DNA of 64,000 nucleotides from Athripsodes cinereus. Its lineage: Eukaryota > Arthropoda > Insecta > Trichoptera > Leptoceridae. How positions within the stretch are numbered: the first letter of the stretch is position 1; each line of letters starts with the position of its first letter. The stretch is from contig OX388312.1 in assembly GCA_947579605.1 (NCBI GenBank), positions 26,683,313-26,747,312 on the forward strand, written 5' to 3'. Positions 1-11,650 of the stretch are shown in pieces. The notes below the pieces were generated by a model. That model did no database searches, was not told where the DNA came from, and saw nothing but the letters and a program-made list of their open reading frames with translations. A program made the position numbers and the translations under genes.

Positions 1-935
1 TCCTCGAGGTGCTATGGCGCAAATATGACGCTCTAAATACTCTCCGTTTATTATTATCATTATTTTTTCAAAAATATCTCACCGTTCTGTATCAAATTGT
101 TAATTTTACGACGGGGGGAAACAAATCGTAACTAAAAAATGAAAAGACTCACGCGGTTGAAACGGTAAAAAATAGTATTCTGAATTACTGCCCCCTCCCC
201 TAGAAAAATTTTGGTTACGAAATTGAGCCCCGTATTGATGTCTAATATTGTACATAATAATATGTTATTCCTTACCTCTCTGTAATAAACACTATATGTT
301 CCCTCATTCTTCTCATTCTCCTAGGGTAGAAATGTATTTATTCATTTGCAATTTCCATTAAACTATGTAATATGTAGGTACTATACCAACTTTTGAACGC
401 ATTACCTTATGAGGTGTTTGTTTTACGATAAGTCTAAAGTTTTGAAATTAGATATGTAAGTAAGTACCTAACTGTTTGTATCTTTATCATTTATTTTATA
501 TTTAAACTATTACATTAAGTAATTTCAAATCTTTGGCAATGCATATATAATTATCTCCTTATCCTCTGTCAAATAAATACGTCGAATTTCAACAATGTGT
601 GAAAAATTACTATTACTAACATTAGACCATTACACCATTTCTCACAAGTGTGTTAGTGGGGAAGCCAGCATATTAGCTGCAAATAAGAAGTCATCAAATT
701 GGTTTTGTTCATTATATAAATGTACCCAAATGATATATTGACTAATCACTTTCGGGAGATGTCGTGATAGTAGGTATGGAGAAATATGGCCAGTTCCAAT
801 TACCTATCTACTTCTCATTACTGACCGTAAGAATTCTATATAGGTATTATAAATTATATTATAACTGATAGTAATGGATAGACAAATTATTGGAAGCAAC
901 CAATAGACGTCAAAAAACATATTCTATGGTGCATA
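1..935. other. AT-rich sequence without a recognised gene
   Basis: No coding frame of interest. Around 640-690 there is a weak minus-strand trace of family A (a CACAAGTG..GGGGAAGCCAGCA-like string). The rest is unremarkable AT-rich DNA. Confidence 0.5.
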
Positions 936-1835
936 TAGAGGGTATCTTTTCCCGGATTATTTTTGTTCCCGGGAAACGGGAAATTTTAAAATGAATTTCC
1001 CGGGATTCCCGGGAATCCCGGGAAATTCATTATTTTATTTATAAATATTCAATTTTCAACAAATTTGGTATAAAAACTCTCATAACTTGTTGACCCTTGC
1101 AAACATTTTGATTTGATAAAAAAAAATCTAATTTTTGTTACCAATATAAGTAATTTGCTTAAAAAAAACTAAATGGCTGACTGACGAGATTTATTTAGGT
1201 ACTCTATGTTATATCAAAATAAAAATTGTTTACAAAATATATAAACTTTTAATTTTTGATCATCCTATCAAGCAAAAAAATGTTATGGATTTTGGCAAAG
1301 CTTTTTAAAGATTTTTGACTTTTAAAAATGAGAAATTTCGACAAAAAAAAATTTTTTATATCGGTTAATATCCATGAATAAAACAAAAAAATGACAGATG
1401 GCTGCACTAATATTTTTAAGAACTATCTAACTTTTCGAAATATGTAAAAAAAAACATGAAAAATTGTAGGATTCTTATAAATTGTCGGCCAAACACACCT
1501 CCGATTTCGAATTATATTTAGAATAATTATGCTTCTTTCAAACGAATACATTGAAGCTATAATTAAGTTTTTTTTTAAAGTATAACACTTATATTGGTAA
1601 TTAATATTATTTTTCATATTTTCATATCAAAATATTCGTCAGCTTCTACAAGTTTATCACGACTATTACAGTTAACTAAACAAAGATTTCGGTATCGGTA
1701 TGGCAATCTGCATGACTAATAATTTGTATTTTTTCCCGGGAAAGGATTCGTTTTTTTCCCGGGAAACGGGAAATAAAAATAAGAGGGTTTTCTCCCGGGA
1801 ATTCCCGCCCGGGAATTCCCGGGAGTAACCCTCTA
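936..1835. mobile_element. Non-autonomous hAT-type element with 8-bp TSD
   Basis: A 900-bp unit opens with TAGAGGGTATC and closes with GAGTAACCCTCTA, which are inverted copies of each other. It is flanked by a perfect 8-bp direct repeat GGTGCATA at 928-935 and 1836-1843. An 8-bp duplication with short TIRs is the signature of the hAT superfamily. Both ends carry a subterminal block of CCCGGGAA motifs (951-1024 and 1735-1824), including the same TCCCGGGAAACGGGAAAT word in direct orientation. Such dense palindromic motifs are plausible transposase-binding sites. The interior is AT-rich and encodes nothing that I recognise, so the copy depends on a transposase made elsewhere. Confidence 0.85.
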
Positions 1836-1843
1836 GGTGCATA

Positions 1844-2515
1844 GAATTCTCAAACTTAAATTGAGTCTGGAAAGATATTTATGTAAATAAACAGCACCTA
1901 CAATATACATAAAATAAACTAACCATTGATTCAATACTGCGTCTATTTCGACATTATATTATTGAATTCAGTTTGAAAATCTATAAATATTTTTACAGGA
2001 TATATCTACATAAAGTATATTATATACCTTGAACAGAAATAAATGGAAGTTGTAACCAAATCACCTTTTTCTGTGGAAATGTTCGCAATAATGGGTTTAA
2101 TTCCCCATAGAATTGAGCCCCGATCCCCACACATACACTCTCTCTTTCTATCTCACTTGTTATACACCATAAGATCATGGATGGGTAATATTTCTACTAG
2201 ATGGATTTATGAGCTTATAAAAAGGAAATTTTGGCAATACTATTGAAATATTTCAACAGAAATAAGAGGTTTATATTTCAAAAAGATTAATGTTTCGTAC
2301 GCTTCGTGTGTGTGCGATTTGTATGCCGAATATCGGACACAGATGGAAACTGGATATGTACCTACTACTACTAGAGATGGGAAAGAAATTCGATTACAGA
2401 TATCCAACATCCGGACTATCGATACACTTTTTATACGACCGTATATCATAAAGGTACCTACTTGATCAATATGCGATCGCGTAACTACATAATACCCCCT
2501 TTTCTATATTGATTC
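1844..2515. other. No gene seen
   Basis: AT-rich DNA between the hAT element and the SINE. Short open frames here have no recognisable protein content. Confidence 0.5.
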
Positions 2516-2525
2516 AAACTAACGG

Positions 2526-2644
2526 GGTTCGATCCCAGGTGCCAGCAAACTCCCCTTTCACGACACAAGCGTTTAACTTACTGTGAAAGGTGTATAAGGT
2601 TGTATTTGGGTTTATAACAAAACCCAGATATATCTTTAAAAAAA
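2526..2644 (+). mobile_element. tRNA-derived SINE, 5'-truncated, 10-bp TSD
   Basis: Begins exactly at a pol III B-box-like GGTTCGATCCC and runs through the body shared with four other copies in the window (CACGACACAAGC, ACTGTGAAAGGTGTATAAGG, AACCCAGATATATCT) to an A-rich tail. A perfect 10-bp direct repeat AAACTAACGG flanks it at 2516-2525 and 2645-2654. The 5' tRNA-like part with the A box is missing, so this is a truncated retroposed copy. Confidence 0.85.
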
Positions 2645-2894
2645 AAACTAACGGAAGTAACATTCGAATTCTATATGATATTAGTTGCAAATAATTCTAA
2701 TAAGGAACAATTTTAGAGTTTATAGAATACCAATGTAGACTTACTAAAATCAGAACGTTCCTATTTTTGTTAGTGCACTCTTAAAATGAAAAAGAATCGG
2801 GGGTGATTATTGAATTCCAAAAAAATTGCATCAACGTTATTCATATTTTTATTGAATCAAATTTACATTTAGTTATTGATTAATTACGATTAAA

Positions 2895-3056
2895 TGAAAA
2901 TATTTTACATCTCAAATTCAGCGGTGAGGTTTGCCACCCATCCTGAATGTCTTTTTTTTGTTAGCACAGAGAAGACGGCATGCCTGTTTATTACATGCAG
3001 CTGGTCTGCTAGCTACCCGACTTGTGGGATATGCCATGATGATGTAGTAGTAGTAG
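2895..3056 (+). repeat. Family A SINE-like repeat, 5'-truncated
   Basis: 3' two thirds of the most abundant repeat in the window. It starts in the TTTTACATCT segment, carries the GAGGTTTGCCACCCATCCTG core, the ACATGCAGCTGGTCTGCT segment and the ACTTGTGGGATATGCC end, and stops in (TAG)n. An incidental reading frame runs through it and through other copies. Confidence 0.8.
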
Positions 3057-3689
3057 TTATTAAGATGTATCATAGCAAATTTAATCAATGTATTTCTTTT
3101 GCCTATCATGTAAAAAAAGGACTACCAAAGTGCCTATCTACAAACGTTGTCACTTTTATCAATCTGTGATTAAACTAGTTTGTCATAACTAAATAAACAA
3201 GACCGTGTATCTGACGGTAGGACATTCGGTTTATCGGTTTAAAAAAAATCTGCTCACACGTTATTCGTCTGAACAGATATTTGTGACATCACTGTATATT
3301 ACCTACTGAATATTCTACTAAAAAAAGATGCTCTCATACATACCTATTATTGTGAAGGTTCTCTCATACATTGGTAGTTTCTTAGTTCCTAAGGCTCTAT
3401 AATATTAGCTACTCTTATAGTGAAATAGTATTACACATAATTTGCTTAAGAAAGTATAAAAATTACAATTAATTTTAATAGCAAATGCAGGTATCTATGA
3501 AAGTGGGTTTTGTTTATTACTAGAAGTGTACCCCTATGGGTGTATTGGTTTAAAGGAGGGTGATGCGAGTATGCGAAAACTCACTGATAATGGGTCTATA
3601 CGAAAGGACTCTGGGACAAGTAGTTCATTCATTTATTTTACTTATTCATTGATACATATATAAAGTTCATTAATATTAGTAATAAAAAG
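3057..3689. other. No gene seen
   Basis: AT-rich stretch before the LINE-1 insertion. No TIRs, coding frame or tandem array recognised. Confidence 0.45.
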
Positions 3690-3702
3690 ACAGTGTGATC
3701 TT

Positions 3703-4949
3703 ATGGGATGCACAAGGAGCGTTTTTGAATGGCAGAGGGTGCACCGATCAGATCTTCTCCCTGCGAATGGTTATAGAGAAGTTTCTGGGTAAACACCAGA
3801 GGCTTTTTTGTGCGTTCGTGGACTTGGAGAAAGCATATGATCGAGTGGACCGGGAAAGGTTGTGGCGCGTGTTGTCGGAGTATGGGGTGAGCAGCCGGTT
3901 GATACGCGCAATCTCTTCACTTTACGTGAGAAGCTCCGCTTGCGTGAGGGTAAATAACACTCTCTCGGAGTGGTTTGTCCTCACCAAGGGAGTGAAGCAA
4001 GGTTGTGTCATGTCTCCGTGGCTGTTCAACCTATTCTTCGACTACTGTATGCGACCTGTGAAAGAGATGGATGTTGGTGTCGAGCTGAATGGGTTTGGGG
4101 TGAATGCATTGATGTACGCAGATGATTTGGTGTTAATGGCAGAGAGCGACAGGGACTTACAAGAGATTGTTACGTGTGTGTATGATAGTTGCAATTTGAA
4201 TGGTTTGAAAATGAATGTTATGAAGACGAAAGTTCTAGTGTTTGAAAGAGAGAATGAAAAAACGATTTGCGAGATCAAAGTTGGTGACGAATGTTTGGAG
4301 CAAGTAAGTGAGTATGTACATATATTTGGGAAGTATGTTTGCGAGGGATGGAAGATGCGATAGGGACATTGAAAGAAGGAAAGTGGCCGGTGCTACAGTG
4401 AACGGTGCACTTCGACCCATTGTCAGCAATGGCAATGTGTCGAACATGGCTAAAATGCTGGTGCACAATACCATTCTGGTACCGTCACTTACGTATGCAA
4501 GCGAGACATGGACGTGGCTGAAGAAGGACGAAAGTGGAATAAATGCAGTGGAGATGCGATCGTTGAGAAGAATGGTTGGTAAAACGCTGCGTGATAGAGT
4601 GAAGAATGAGGATATTAGAAGAATGAGCGGATGCAAGAAGAGTGTTGTGGACAGAATGCGCGTGAATAAACTACGGTGGTTTGGACACGTTGAGCGAATG
4701 AACGAAGTAAGAATGACAAAGAGGATATACTTGTCTGAAAGAAAGGGTGTGAGGAAGCGCGGACGTCCGAGAACCACGTGGCTTTATCACGTGGATCAAA
4801 TTCTCAAGGACGGCCGCGTGTTGAGTAAGAGGAATCGACGTGCGTGTATGAGAAACTGTATGAATGTGGAGGAAGCGAAGGAAGTGTGTAAAGATAGATC
4901 TGTGTGGCGTTCCGTTCTCTCTGCCTACCCCACTTGGGATACGGCGTGA
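3703..4949 (+). pseudogene. LINE-1 reverse transcriptase, 5'-truncated and frameshifted
   Basis: Encodes the RT palm and the C-terminal region of a non-LTR polymerase, which copies element RNA at a nicked target. In the first frame (to about 4330) I see the motif A block FVDLEKAYDRVD (residues ~41-52), motif B TKGVKQGCVMSPWLFNLF (~98-115) and the catalytic YADD (~141-144). Near 4314-4325 an apparent 4-bp insertion shifts the frame. The second frame (4308-4949) continues with the thumb and C-terminal region, including the KLRWFGHVERM and RKRGRPRTTW blocks typical of insect LINE C-termini, and ends at TGA 4947-4949. The endonuclease and N-terminus are absent. The frameshift and truncation make it inactive. 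Jockey-like or RTE-like clade placement is not resolved. Confidence 0.9.
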
Positions 4950-4952
4950 GGG

Positions 4953-5853
4953 TATAGTATAGTATAGTATAGTATAGTATAGTATAGTATAGTATAGTAT
5001 TGTATAGTATAGTATAGTATAGTATAGTATAGTATAGTATAGTATAGTATAGTATAGTATAGTATAGTATAGTATAGTATAGTATAGTATAGTATAGTAT
5101 AGTATAGTATAGTATAGTATAGTATAGTATAGTATAGTATAGTATAGTATAGTATAGTATAGTATAGTATAGTATAGTATAGTATAGTATAGTATAGTAT
5201 AGTATAGTATAGTATAGTATAGTATAGTATAGTATAGTATAGTATAGTATAGTATAGTATAGTATAGTATAGTATAGTATAGTATAGTATAGTATAGTAT
5301 AGTATAGTATAGTATAGTATAGTATAGTATAGTATAGTATAGTATAGTATAGTATAGTATAGTATAGTATAGTATAGTATAGTATAGTATAGTATAGTAT
5401 AGTATAGTATAGTATAGTATAGTATAGTATAGTATAGTATAGTATAGTATAGTATAGTATAGTATAGTATAGTATAGTATAGTATAGTATAGTATAGTAT
5501 AGTATAGTATAGTATAGTATAGTATAGTATAGTATAGTATAGTATAGTATAGTATAGTATAGTATAGTATAGTATAGTATAGTATAGTATAGTATAGTAT
5601 AGTATAGTATAGTATAGTATAGTATAGTATAGTATAGTATAGTATAGTATAGTATAGTATAGTATAGTATAGTATAGTATAGTATAGTATAGTATAGTAT
5701 AGTATAGTATAGTATAGTATAGTATAGTATAGTATAGTATAGTATAGTATAGTATAGTATAGTATAGTATAGTATAGTATAGTATAGTATAGTATAGTAT
5801 AGTATAGTATAGTATAGTATAGTATAGTATAGTATAGTATAGTATAGTATAGT
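4953..5853 (+). repeat. (TATAG)n microsatellite, about 180 units
   Basis: About 901 bp of almost perfect 5-bp repeats. One interruption is visible near 5001 (a T for an A). It continues directly from the LINE-1 3' end and stops at the right target duplication. Other LINE-1 copies have only a few units of the same tail (for example 27181-27205), so this copy expanded during or after insertion. Confidence 0.95.
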
Positions 5854-5866
5854 ACAGAGTGATCTT

Positions 5867-6954
5867 GATGAGTAAATAAATATAGAAAAAAACGAACTTT
5901 CACAAAGTTTATGAAAATAAAATGCAATAATTTTTTTAAATATTTGTTAAGTAATTGTAAAATATTTACTTTATTTATTTCAACTGCAAAATAGCCTATA
6001 GGTATTGTTATATATTTTTCTTGCGAAGTGTCATTGAGATATATTTTTCAGTGCTATTCTAACAAAAGTATTTATAGACTCTGTTAACTTATAGTAGTAC
6101 GTAAGTATCTTAATTAACAATCTCATAATTTTCCAAAAATGAGGTAGACGGATGCCTAACTAATTAAAACAAAAATGCAGGTTCATCGTTTCGTGTTAAA
6201 AATATACAGTAGGTAAGCCTTCAGGATGAGCAGCATAAACGCTTAATCGCCAAATTGAAGATGTCAAATGTCAATTTTTAATCATAATGAAATTGAAAAA
6301 GGAATGTTTTTTTATACTATACTGTTTTTTATTGAGAGACACATATTGCGTCATACAAGGATATTGACAATCTTGCAGCTTCCATACCTCAAGTCCCATA
6401 GCTTGTAATCAATACTCTATCCTTCATACAGAGTAATAACATAAACAAACAATACACGTAAAGTGAAACAATATCATCAGAAAAGAAATATATTATTCAA
6501 AATATACTAAATAATAATATGATGGTATAAACATAATAGAACAAATAACAATAGGTATTACTATATTACAGCTTGTGTATTTTTCAGAAACAGCTCTCTG
6601 GTTAATATATGATCTCCTCAAACGACTGCCATAGGGACAATGTGAGAAAATTGAGCAATATCGGAAAACCATTACCTTTTTAGTATTGGTGATAAACTTG
6701 TTGGTAAGGGTACAGAGTTACTATGTATGCACATATTATATACCTGGCACTTTTACTGTGGGCTACCGATGTTTAAAGTAAACAATATTATTACCGTTTA
6801 CCAAAAACACTGTTTGATATCTAAAGGTTTATAAAAAAAATGTGTGATTGTTGCTTAATCTTTTAAAACATTCAAGGCCCTACATCCTTTATTCCTCACA
6901 ATAGCTACATTAATTGGAAATAGATACATACGTACGAGTATTTTATTATGTTCT
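5867..6954. other. AT-rich sequence with a small family A trace
   Basis: No gene recognised. A short minus-strand family A piece lies near 6218-6270 (TTCAGGATGAGCAGCATAAA). The rest shows no clear structure. Confidence 0.45.
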
Positions 6955-7350
6955 TCTCAGAATGCCGTATCAGGTCCCCCCAAAATTGGCAATCGCCTTA
7001 GAGAAGGTCTCTTTGTCTCTCACGACCCTGAAAAACTCCTCCACTGAGAGTGTTGCACAATCACAACATCTGTCTTCTGCCCATTCCTCGTCGATCCTCA
7101 TTCTAAACTTGTATTATCAGTTAGAATAAAAACTATTATAATATTTCTGTCCTCGTAAAATGTGACTTCGAAAAACGAAATCTTACGAGATTGGACACAC
7201 TTCAAAAGTTCTCTATTTGCATTAGCTCTTCTTAAAACCTCTGTATTGGACACTTACTAGGTCTGTCCAACATTCTTCTGTGTATTCAAACCTCAAAAGC
7301 TTCCAGTCGACTCACTCCATTGGCATTCAGAGTTCATGCTTTTGAGATGT
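6955..7350 (-). pseudogene. LINE-4 C-terminal fragment, decayed
   Basis: Read on the minus strand the region resembles the end of a non-LTR ORF: a broken block like LEAFE..HRRML at its upstream end, then the ATCGCC..GGGGGGACCTGA region where related copies read RDWTG..LFRAAQDRE..ARVIANVRGT and stop. Several stops and shifts interrupt it. The same 3' segment recurs at 9412-9685, 51781-51985 and 62848-62990, all on the minus strand. Confidence 0.65.
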
Positions 7351-8296
7351 TAAAAAAAACAGACCAAACATAAGATTCGATCATTCTTTGACGAAGTTTT
7401 ACATCCAAGTCGTCATCACAAATCATTAATTTTATTGTCTCACCTTGTTAGTAAAATTTTACCAGATCGCCATGGTGGCGTCCGGACTAGTAAGGAGTTC
7501 TGCTTTTTATCTTCTAGAATTGATATATTGTATACATTCACTGATATGTTTTAGCGATCTTGATTTTTGACGTCTAAAATTGTATCATAGCCAATTCTCG
7601 ATATTATTATGATAGTCATTGATATTCTACAATATAACATACATAGTAGTTACGTAGTAGTAGTATGAAACATAACAGAATGTTTCAAAGGCCATTATTT
7701 CTCCTGGGAATGGACCATTGAGTGCTCTTTGTGATGATAATTTCCATTGATCAAGTGCTATAATAGCGTTATTGAATGATGTTGTGTTCCACTTTAAATT
7801 AATATCTACCTTATATGCTGATTTTAGTATCTGCCTGATTATATTATCAACTCACCTTTATTATATCAACTCGAACACCGCATGATAATCATTCGCTTAA
7901 AACATCTCTCATGGATACAGGGAGGAATAACTTTCATGTACTAACATGTACCTATCTTAAGAAATCATCTGTACATAAAAATGCCTAATTTTGGAAATCC
8001 AACCTATCTATACGATCACGGTATATCCCACATGTGAGTTACTAAAACAAGTTATCTTAAAACGATTTTAAATATAAATGAGTTCTAAATTTCGAATCGA
8101 ATATGTTATGTAGATCATACTTATGATCCTAATCTATTAATTATTAACTATTACTATGCAAATTACACACTTTGCGATTATTATGCAAAGATTTCTTTAA
8201 GTTGTTAATTTAATAAATAAATAGTAACCATTCAATAAAAACTTTCAATCGATCAACCGTCTTAAACAAAATTTTCAAACTGAGTATACCAATAGA
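7351..8296. other. No gene seen
   Basis: AT-rich stretch. A tiny ATATCCCACATGTGAG string near 8020-8037 may be a last trace of family A. Nothing else is recognisable. Confidence 0.4.
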
Positions 8297-8304
8297 CATA
8301 ATCA

Positions 8305-8985
8305 TGTCGCAAAAATAATACATCAAAATTTAGCAATTAAACATAATCTTTTAAACTCACAAATAGTAATTCCTTATTATAAATACAACCCGGAACCGGT
8401 TTTAGAAAATCAAAATTACAGGCTCTATTATGATAAAACCATAATAACAGATGGACAAATACATCATAATAGACCCGATTTAGTATTACATGATAAACGT
8501 ACCTAATAGACATCGCTGTTCCAAATACACATAATATGCAAACAACCGTCGCAGAAAAAAATACGTAAATATACAGAACTAGCAGGAGAAATAAAAAATA
8601 TTTGGCATTCTAGATCCGTTTATATAATACCTTTAATCATGTCAGCTACAGGGGTAACTCCGAAATCTTTAATAAATAATTTACAAAAATTAGATTTACC
8701 GGTTAAGTTGTATATTAAAATTCAAAAATCTATTATAATAAATACTTGTTATATTGTAAAAAAGTTTTTGAACACAGATATTTCAGGCACAATGCTGGTA
8801 TTTTGATCCCGCGTTTTGAGCCTAATTCTTTGATATCCTGTATATCTGGATAGGTGAATTTTTCCCGGCATTAGACTGTTAAGTTTTTGTGTGATCATGA
8901 CTGATCATATGGAGACTTATCTGGTTGTATAATGCTGAGAAGTTTGGATGGCATTTCTGCCGCCGCGTAAAAAAAAATGAAAGCA
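8305..8985 (+). pseudogene. LINE-6 C-terminal relic with 3' tail
   Basis: Three consecutive frames, broken by an in-frame TAA/TAG near 8503 and a shift near 8565, read like the C-terminus of an arthropod non-LTR polyprotein. I see an IPYYKYNPEPVLEN block, IITDGQIHHNRPDLVLHDK, then IDIAVPNTHNMQTTVAEK, then KYTELAGEIKNIWHS and SATGVTPKSL. This region follows the RT in such elements and may be nuclease-like. That role is inference. The non-coding 3' end (about 8786-8985, with ATCATGACTGATCATATGGAG) recurs in inverted orientation at 40688-40848. The copy is inactive. Confidence 0.75.
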
Positions 8986-9375
8986 TTTTAATTTACAATC
9001 TTCACGACTATTACCACCAGATTTTTACCACCTATTCTTCTCAATAACCTCATATCGACTGCATTTAATAAAATAATAATAAATAAATAAATAAAATAAT
9101 CTTTATTGTACATTTTTAAAATAGTACAAATTGCGGGTTTATTGCCTGCAGACAATTTCTGATAACCAACCAGTAGCATTTATACCGTTTTCATGCTTCA
9201 ACCATGTCCTAGTCTCGCTTGCATAATCAATATTTGCACTACGATTGCCAAGTGCACTAATATTTTAGCTGCAATAGAAATCAGATTGCACCGTTTACCT
9301 CGTTGCTAGCAACTTTCCTTCTTTCGATATCGCTATCACACTATCCATCTCTCGGGAACAGACGGACCAATTATA
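8985..9375 (-). pseudogene. LINE-1 fragment split by a nested insertion
   Basis: Minus-strand decayed LINE-1. The segment before the insertion reads like INAVEMRSLRRMVGK. The part after it matches the TWLKKDES and the ERRKVAG region upstream. A 107-bp J-type LINE end sits between them at 9068-9175, with a 7-bp GCATTTA repeat at 9061-9067 and 9176-9182. LINE-1 itself normally has GCATTTAT at this spot, so the repeat is a genuine target duplication. Confidence 0.75.
9068..9175 (-). mobile_element. J-type LINE 3' end nested in LINE-1
   Basis: Starts with an (ATAA)n tail, then CTTTATTGTACATTTT and GCGGGTTTATTGCCTGCAGACAA, i.e. the inverted form of the J family end whose plus copies read GGAAGAGATCGC..GCGATAA. 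The 7-bp GCATTTA duplication marks the insertion. Confidence 0.7.
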
Positions 9376-9411
9376 AACATTCATCCACTTGTTCCAATAA
9401 TTCATTATTCC

Positions 9412-9685
9412 TCTTCTGTTAGTGCCCTGTCATGTCCTCCCAACCTTGGCGATCACTCTGGCATAGGCTTCTCAGTCCTGCATTGTCTGGAAAAACTCCT
9501 CCACACCTCTCATTCGAGTCCAATCTCGCATATTGCACAACTACGACGTCTGCCTTCTGCCAATAGCCACCCGGCGTAGGTACCTCTATTTTGCCTGTTA
9601 TAATCAACCGAAAAATGTGGTGAGTACTTTTCTCTGCGCATATGAGACCCAGATACGGGATCTTACGCACTTCAACATCTAACAG
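9412..9685 (-). pseudogene. LINE-4 C-terminal fragment
   Basis: On the minus strand the text passes through a CNMRDWTRMRGVEEFF-like block and AYARVIAKVGRT before a TGA, with the stop and downstream CATGACA conserved in the other LINE-4 copies. Upstream of it frames are broken by several stops. Non-functional remnant. Confidence 0.7.
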
Positions 9686-10259
9686 GATAATTCGTTAGTA
9701 AGATCACTTTGTTTTATTAAAAGTGTTTAAAAGCAATTTATTTGAAACTCTGTATTTTAAATTAAAAATTCAATTCATGATAAATCGTTGCTAAGATCTG
9801 TTACATTTCCAATCAAGTTTTATGGTGATTAAATTCAAACGTTGTGTTGTGTTGTTTATAAAAGTCATGTTGTTGTTTGTACGTTATTTCAGTTTAGTAA
9901 TTATTTTTTATCGTAAGATCTGCGCAATAAATTACAACAAGGTGATTACACCCCCACCCCTACCCTCTTCAGTGTACGAAGAGGTATCTAGGTAGAGGTA
10001 GCTTGTTAGCTCAGATCTAATTCAGTAAAATGTTTCAACAAGGAAAAACTGTATTTAATAATGTTTGATTGCTTTAGTGACAGATGTTTTGAATTTTAGC
10101 ATATTTTTTTTTAATTGATTATTTATTATAACCTACATTTATATTATTGGAAAGCATTTGTATTATTGCCTCAAGAATTAATTTACGTTTTTAAATTCAT
10201 GCTTAAGTGACCAAGAAAATATGCACGGCTGAGAAAAGGGGTACTCGAAACACAGCAAA
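9686..10259. other. No gene seen
   Basis: AT-rich DNA with a C-rich patch (CACCCCCACCCCTACCCTC near 9949-9967). No coding or repeat structure recognised. Confidence 0.45.
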
Positions 10260-10373
10260 GGGCAAACTCCCCTCTCACGACACAAGCTTTTAGCTTACTG
10301 TGAAAGGTGTATAAGGTTTTATTTGGGTTTATATCAAAACCTAGATAATTTTTTTTAATAATTAAAAAAAAAA
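10260..10373 (+). mobile_element. tRNA-derived SINE, 5'-truncated
   Basis: Contains the SINE body GCAAACTCCCC, CACGACACAAGC, ACTGTGAAAGGTGTATAAGG and a diverged AACCTAGATAA end, followed by an A-rich tail. The tRNA-like head is missing. More diverged than the copy at 2526. Confidence 0.75.
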
Positions 10374-10504
10374 TGGTTCGAATATGAAGACAAGATGCTT
10401 TAAAATATACACATGCTAAGTAAAATGATTTGTTTTTTAAGAAACTGTGTTGTTTAAAACGATTATTGATGATAAATTAAGAAGAATTCTTATTGATTTC
10501 ATAG

Positions 10505-10640
10505 CCTGCAGGAACTCATCGCTGAATTGAAGGTATTAAATGTCTCACAAGAGATGTTTTACAAACACTTTCAATTTACAGGACACTTGAAAACTTTCAA
10601 AAAAGTGTGGGAGGTATTTTTTTACCCGCAATTCCACGGA
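10505..10640 (-). repeat. Family A, diverged partial copy
   Basis: Matches the inverse of the family A middle and 5' parts: CTCATCGCTGAATT, then TTTACAGGACACTTGAAAAC and a degenerate CAATTCCACGGA end. Both ends have decayed. Confidence 0.6.
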
Positions 10641-10984
10641 GTAATACTTTCAAAAAAATATTTGTGTAATTATGTTAAAAATAAGCATTAATATGCACCC
10701 TATTGAATTCATGTATTTTTAAAACTAAAATAATGCATTTCTAAAGTTGAATGTTTTACCGAATAGTCCCTTCAGATAGTATCTTTCAATACTTTGTTCT
10801 TTATTGTACCTACAGCTATCGGAGATTAATAATAAACATACTGAAGCATTGATTTATGATCGAGCACACTGTAACACTATTATAGTCAATACAAAATGGC
10901 GAAATGCATGTTCATAAAATGGCGACCAGCAAGAATCTTAGATTATATACATTTTTATTCAGTAAATTTAATTGTTCCTTTGGG

Positions 10985-11045
10985 TACGTTAGAAAATATC
11001 GCACGTTTGCAATAAACTCTACCTCTGTATATTGATTATATAATT
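10985..11045 (+). repeat. J-type LINE 3' end trace
   Basis: TTAGAAAATATCGCACGTTTGC followed by AATAAACTCTACC parallels the better copy at 24182. The hairpin ATCGC..GCAAT is degenerate. Confidence 0.45.
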
Positions 11046-11650
11046 TCTTAGAAAAGAAAATGAAAAAATTAGAAATTGTCAATTAACAGTTAAGAATAAA
11101 ATAATAAATACCTAATTATTATTTTTTTAGTTCATTCTTTCACGATACACCTTTCTCAGGGCAACAACATCAAAATGTCAGGAATATTGTGGAAAGAAAT
11201 GATTCGACTGATCTAAAACTGTTCTGAATGGAAAAGCATTAATATTACCTTAAGTATTGTTTATGCATCAAAGTATCCCAAGAACACTCTTTAATCGAGA
11301 AGAAGAAGAAGGTACGCATTTAGTACATTCTTTTGTGTGTGGGTATATGTTTATGATAAACAAATACCAACGATGTTATAAAAAATATATATACCTACAT
11401 ATATTTTAAAAAATATGTATAGACACGGTATTAATTCTTTGTGAAAAATTACCCCAGCAACGCGTGTCCAGCCATTTATAAAGTTTTATTAGATACATTT
11501 TTCATTAAATTCAGACAGGTTTATTGTTTGAATAAACTTGATACTGTGACTCGATTGAAGCTATGATAAAAATTATACCAGACAAGCTGTGGCTCAAATA
11601 ATGTCACCCCTAGTGTATACATATATTATTTCACTAAAGTGTTTGTTAGA
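11046..11650. other. No gene seen
   Basis: AT-rich. A short (GAA)n run at 11299-11311 may be a relic LINE tail. Confidence 0.4.

Larger units (their letters stand above)
3703..5853 (+). mobile_element. LINE-1 copy with RT fragment and giant (TATAG)n tail
   Basis: 5'-truncated non-LTR retrotransposon. A 13-bp target duplication, ACAGTGTGATCTT at 3690-3702 and ACAGAGTGATCTT at 5854-5866 (one mismatch), brackets both the coding part and the whole pentanucleotide run. The microsatellite is therefore the 3' tail of this insertion and not an unrelated satellite. The body ends at a TGA (4947-4949) followed by GGG and then (TATAG)n. Five other fragments of the family lie at 8985-9375, 22501-22690, 26503-26825, 27181-27455 and 36786-37143, and a further one at 42611-43189. 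Confidence 0.9.

Noticed and set aside
2524..2540. tRNA gene suspected from GGTTCGATCCC
   Set aside because: Only a B box followed by a SINE body and A-rich tail. No cloverleaf. The full copies at 39567 and 61484 show that it is a SINE.
4042..4777. Minus-strand open frames opposite the RT region
   Set aside because: They are antisense shadows. The plus strand carries the RT motifs and the conserved C-terminus.
4671..5927. 418-codon minus-strand open frame of repeated Tyr-Tyr-Thr-Ile-Leu
   Set aside because: It is the translation of the (TATAG)n tail plus the antisense of the LINE-1 end. A pentanucleotide without stops is open by composition.
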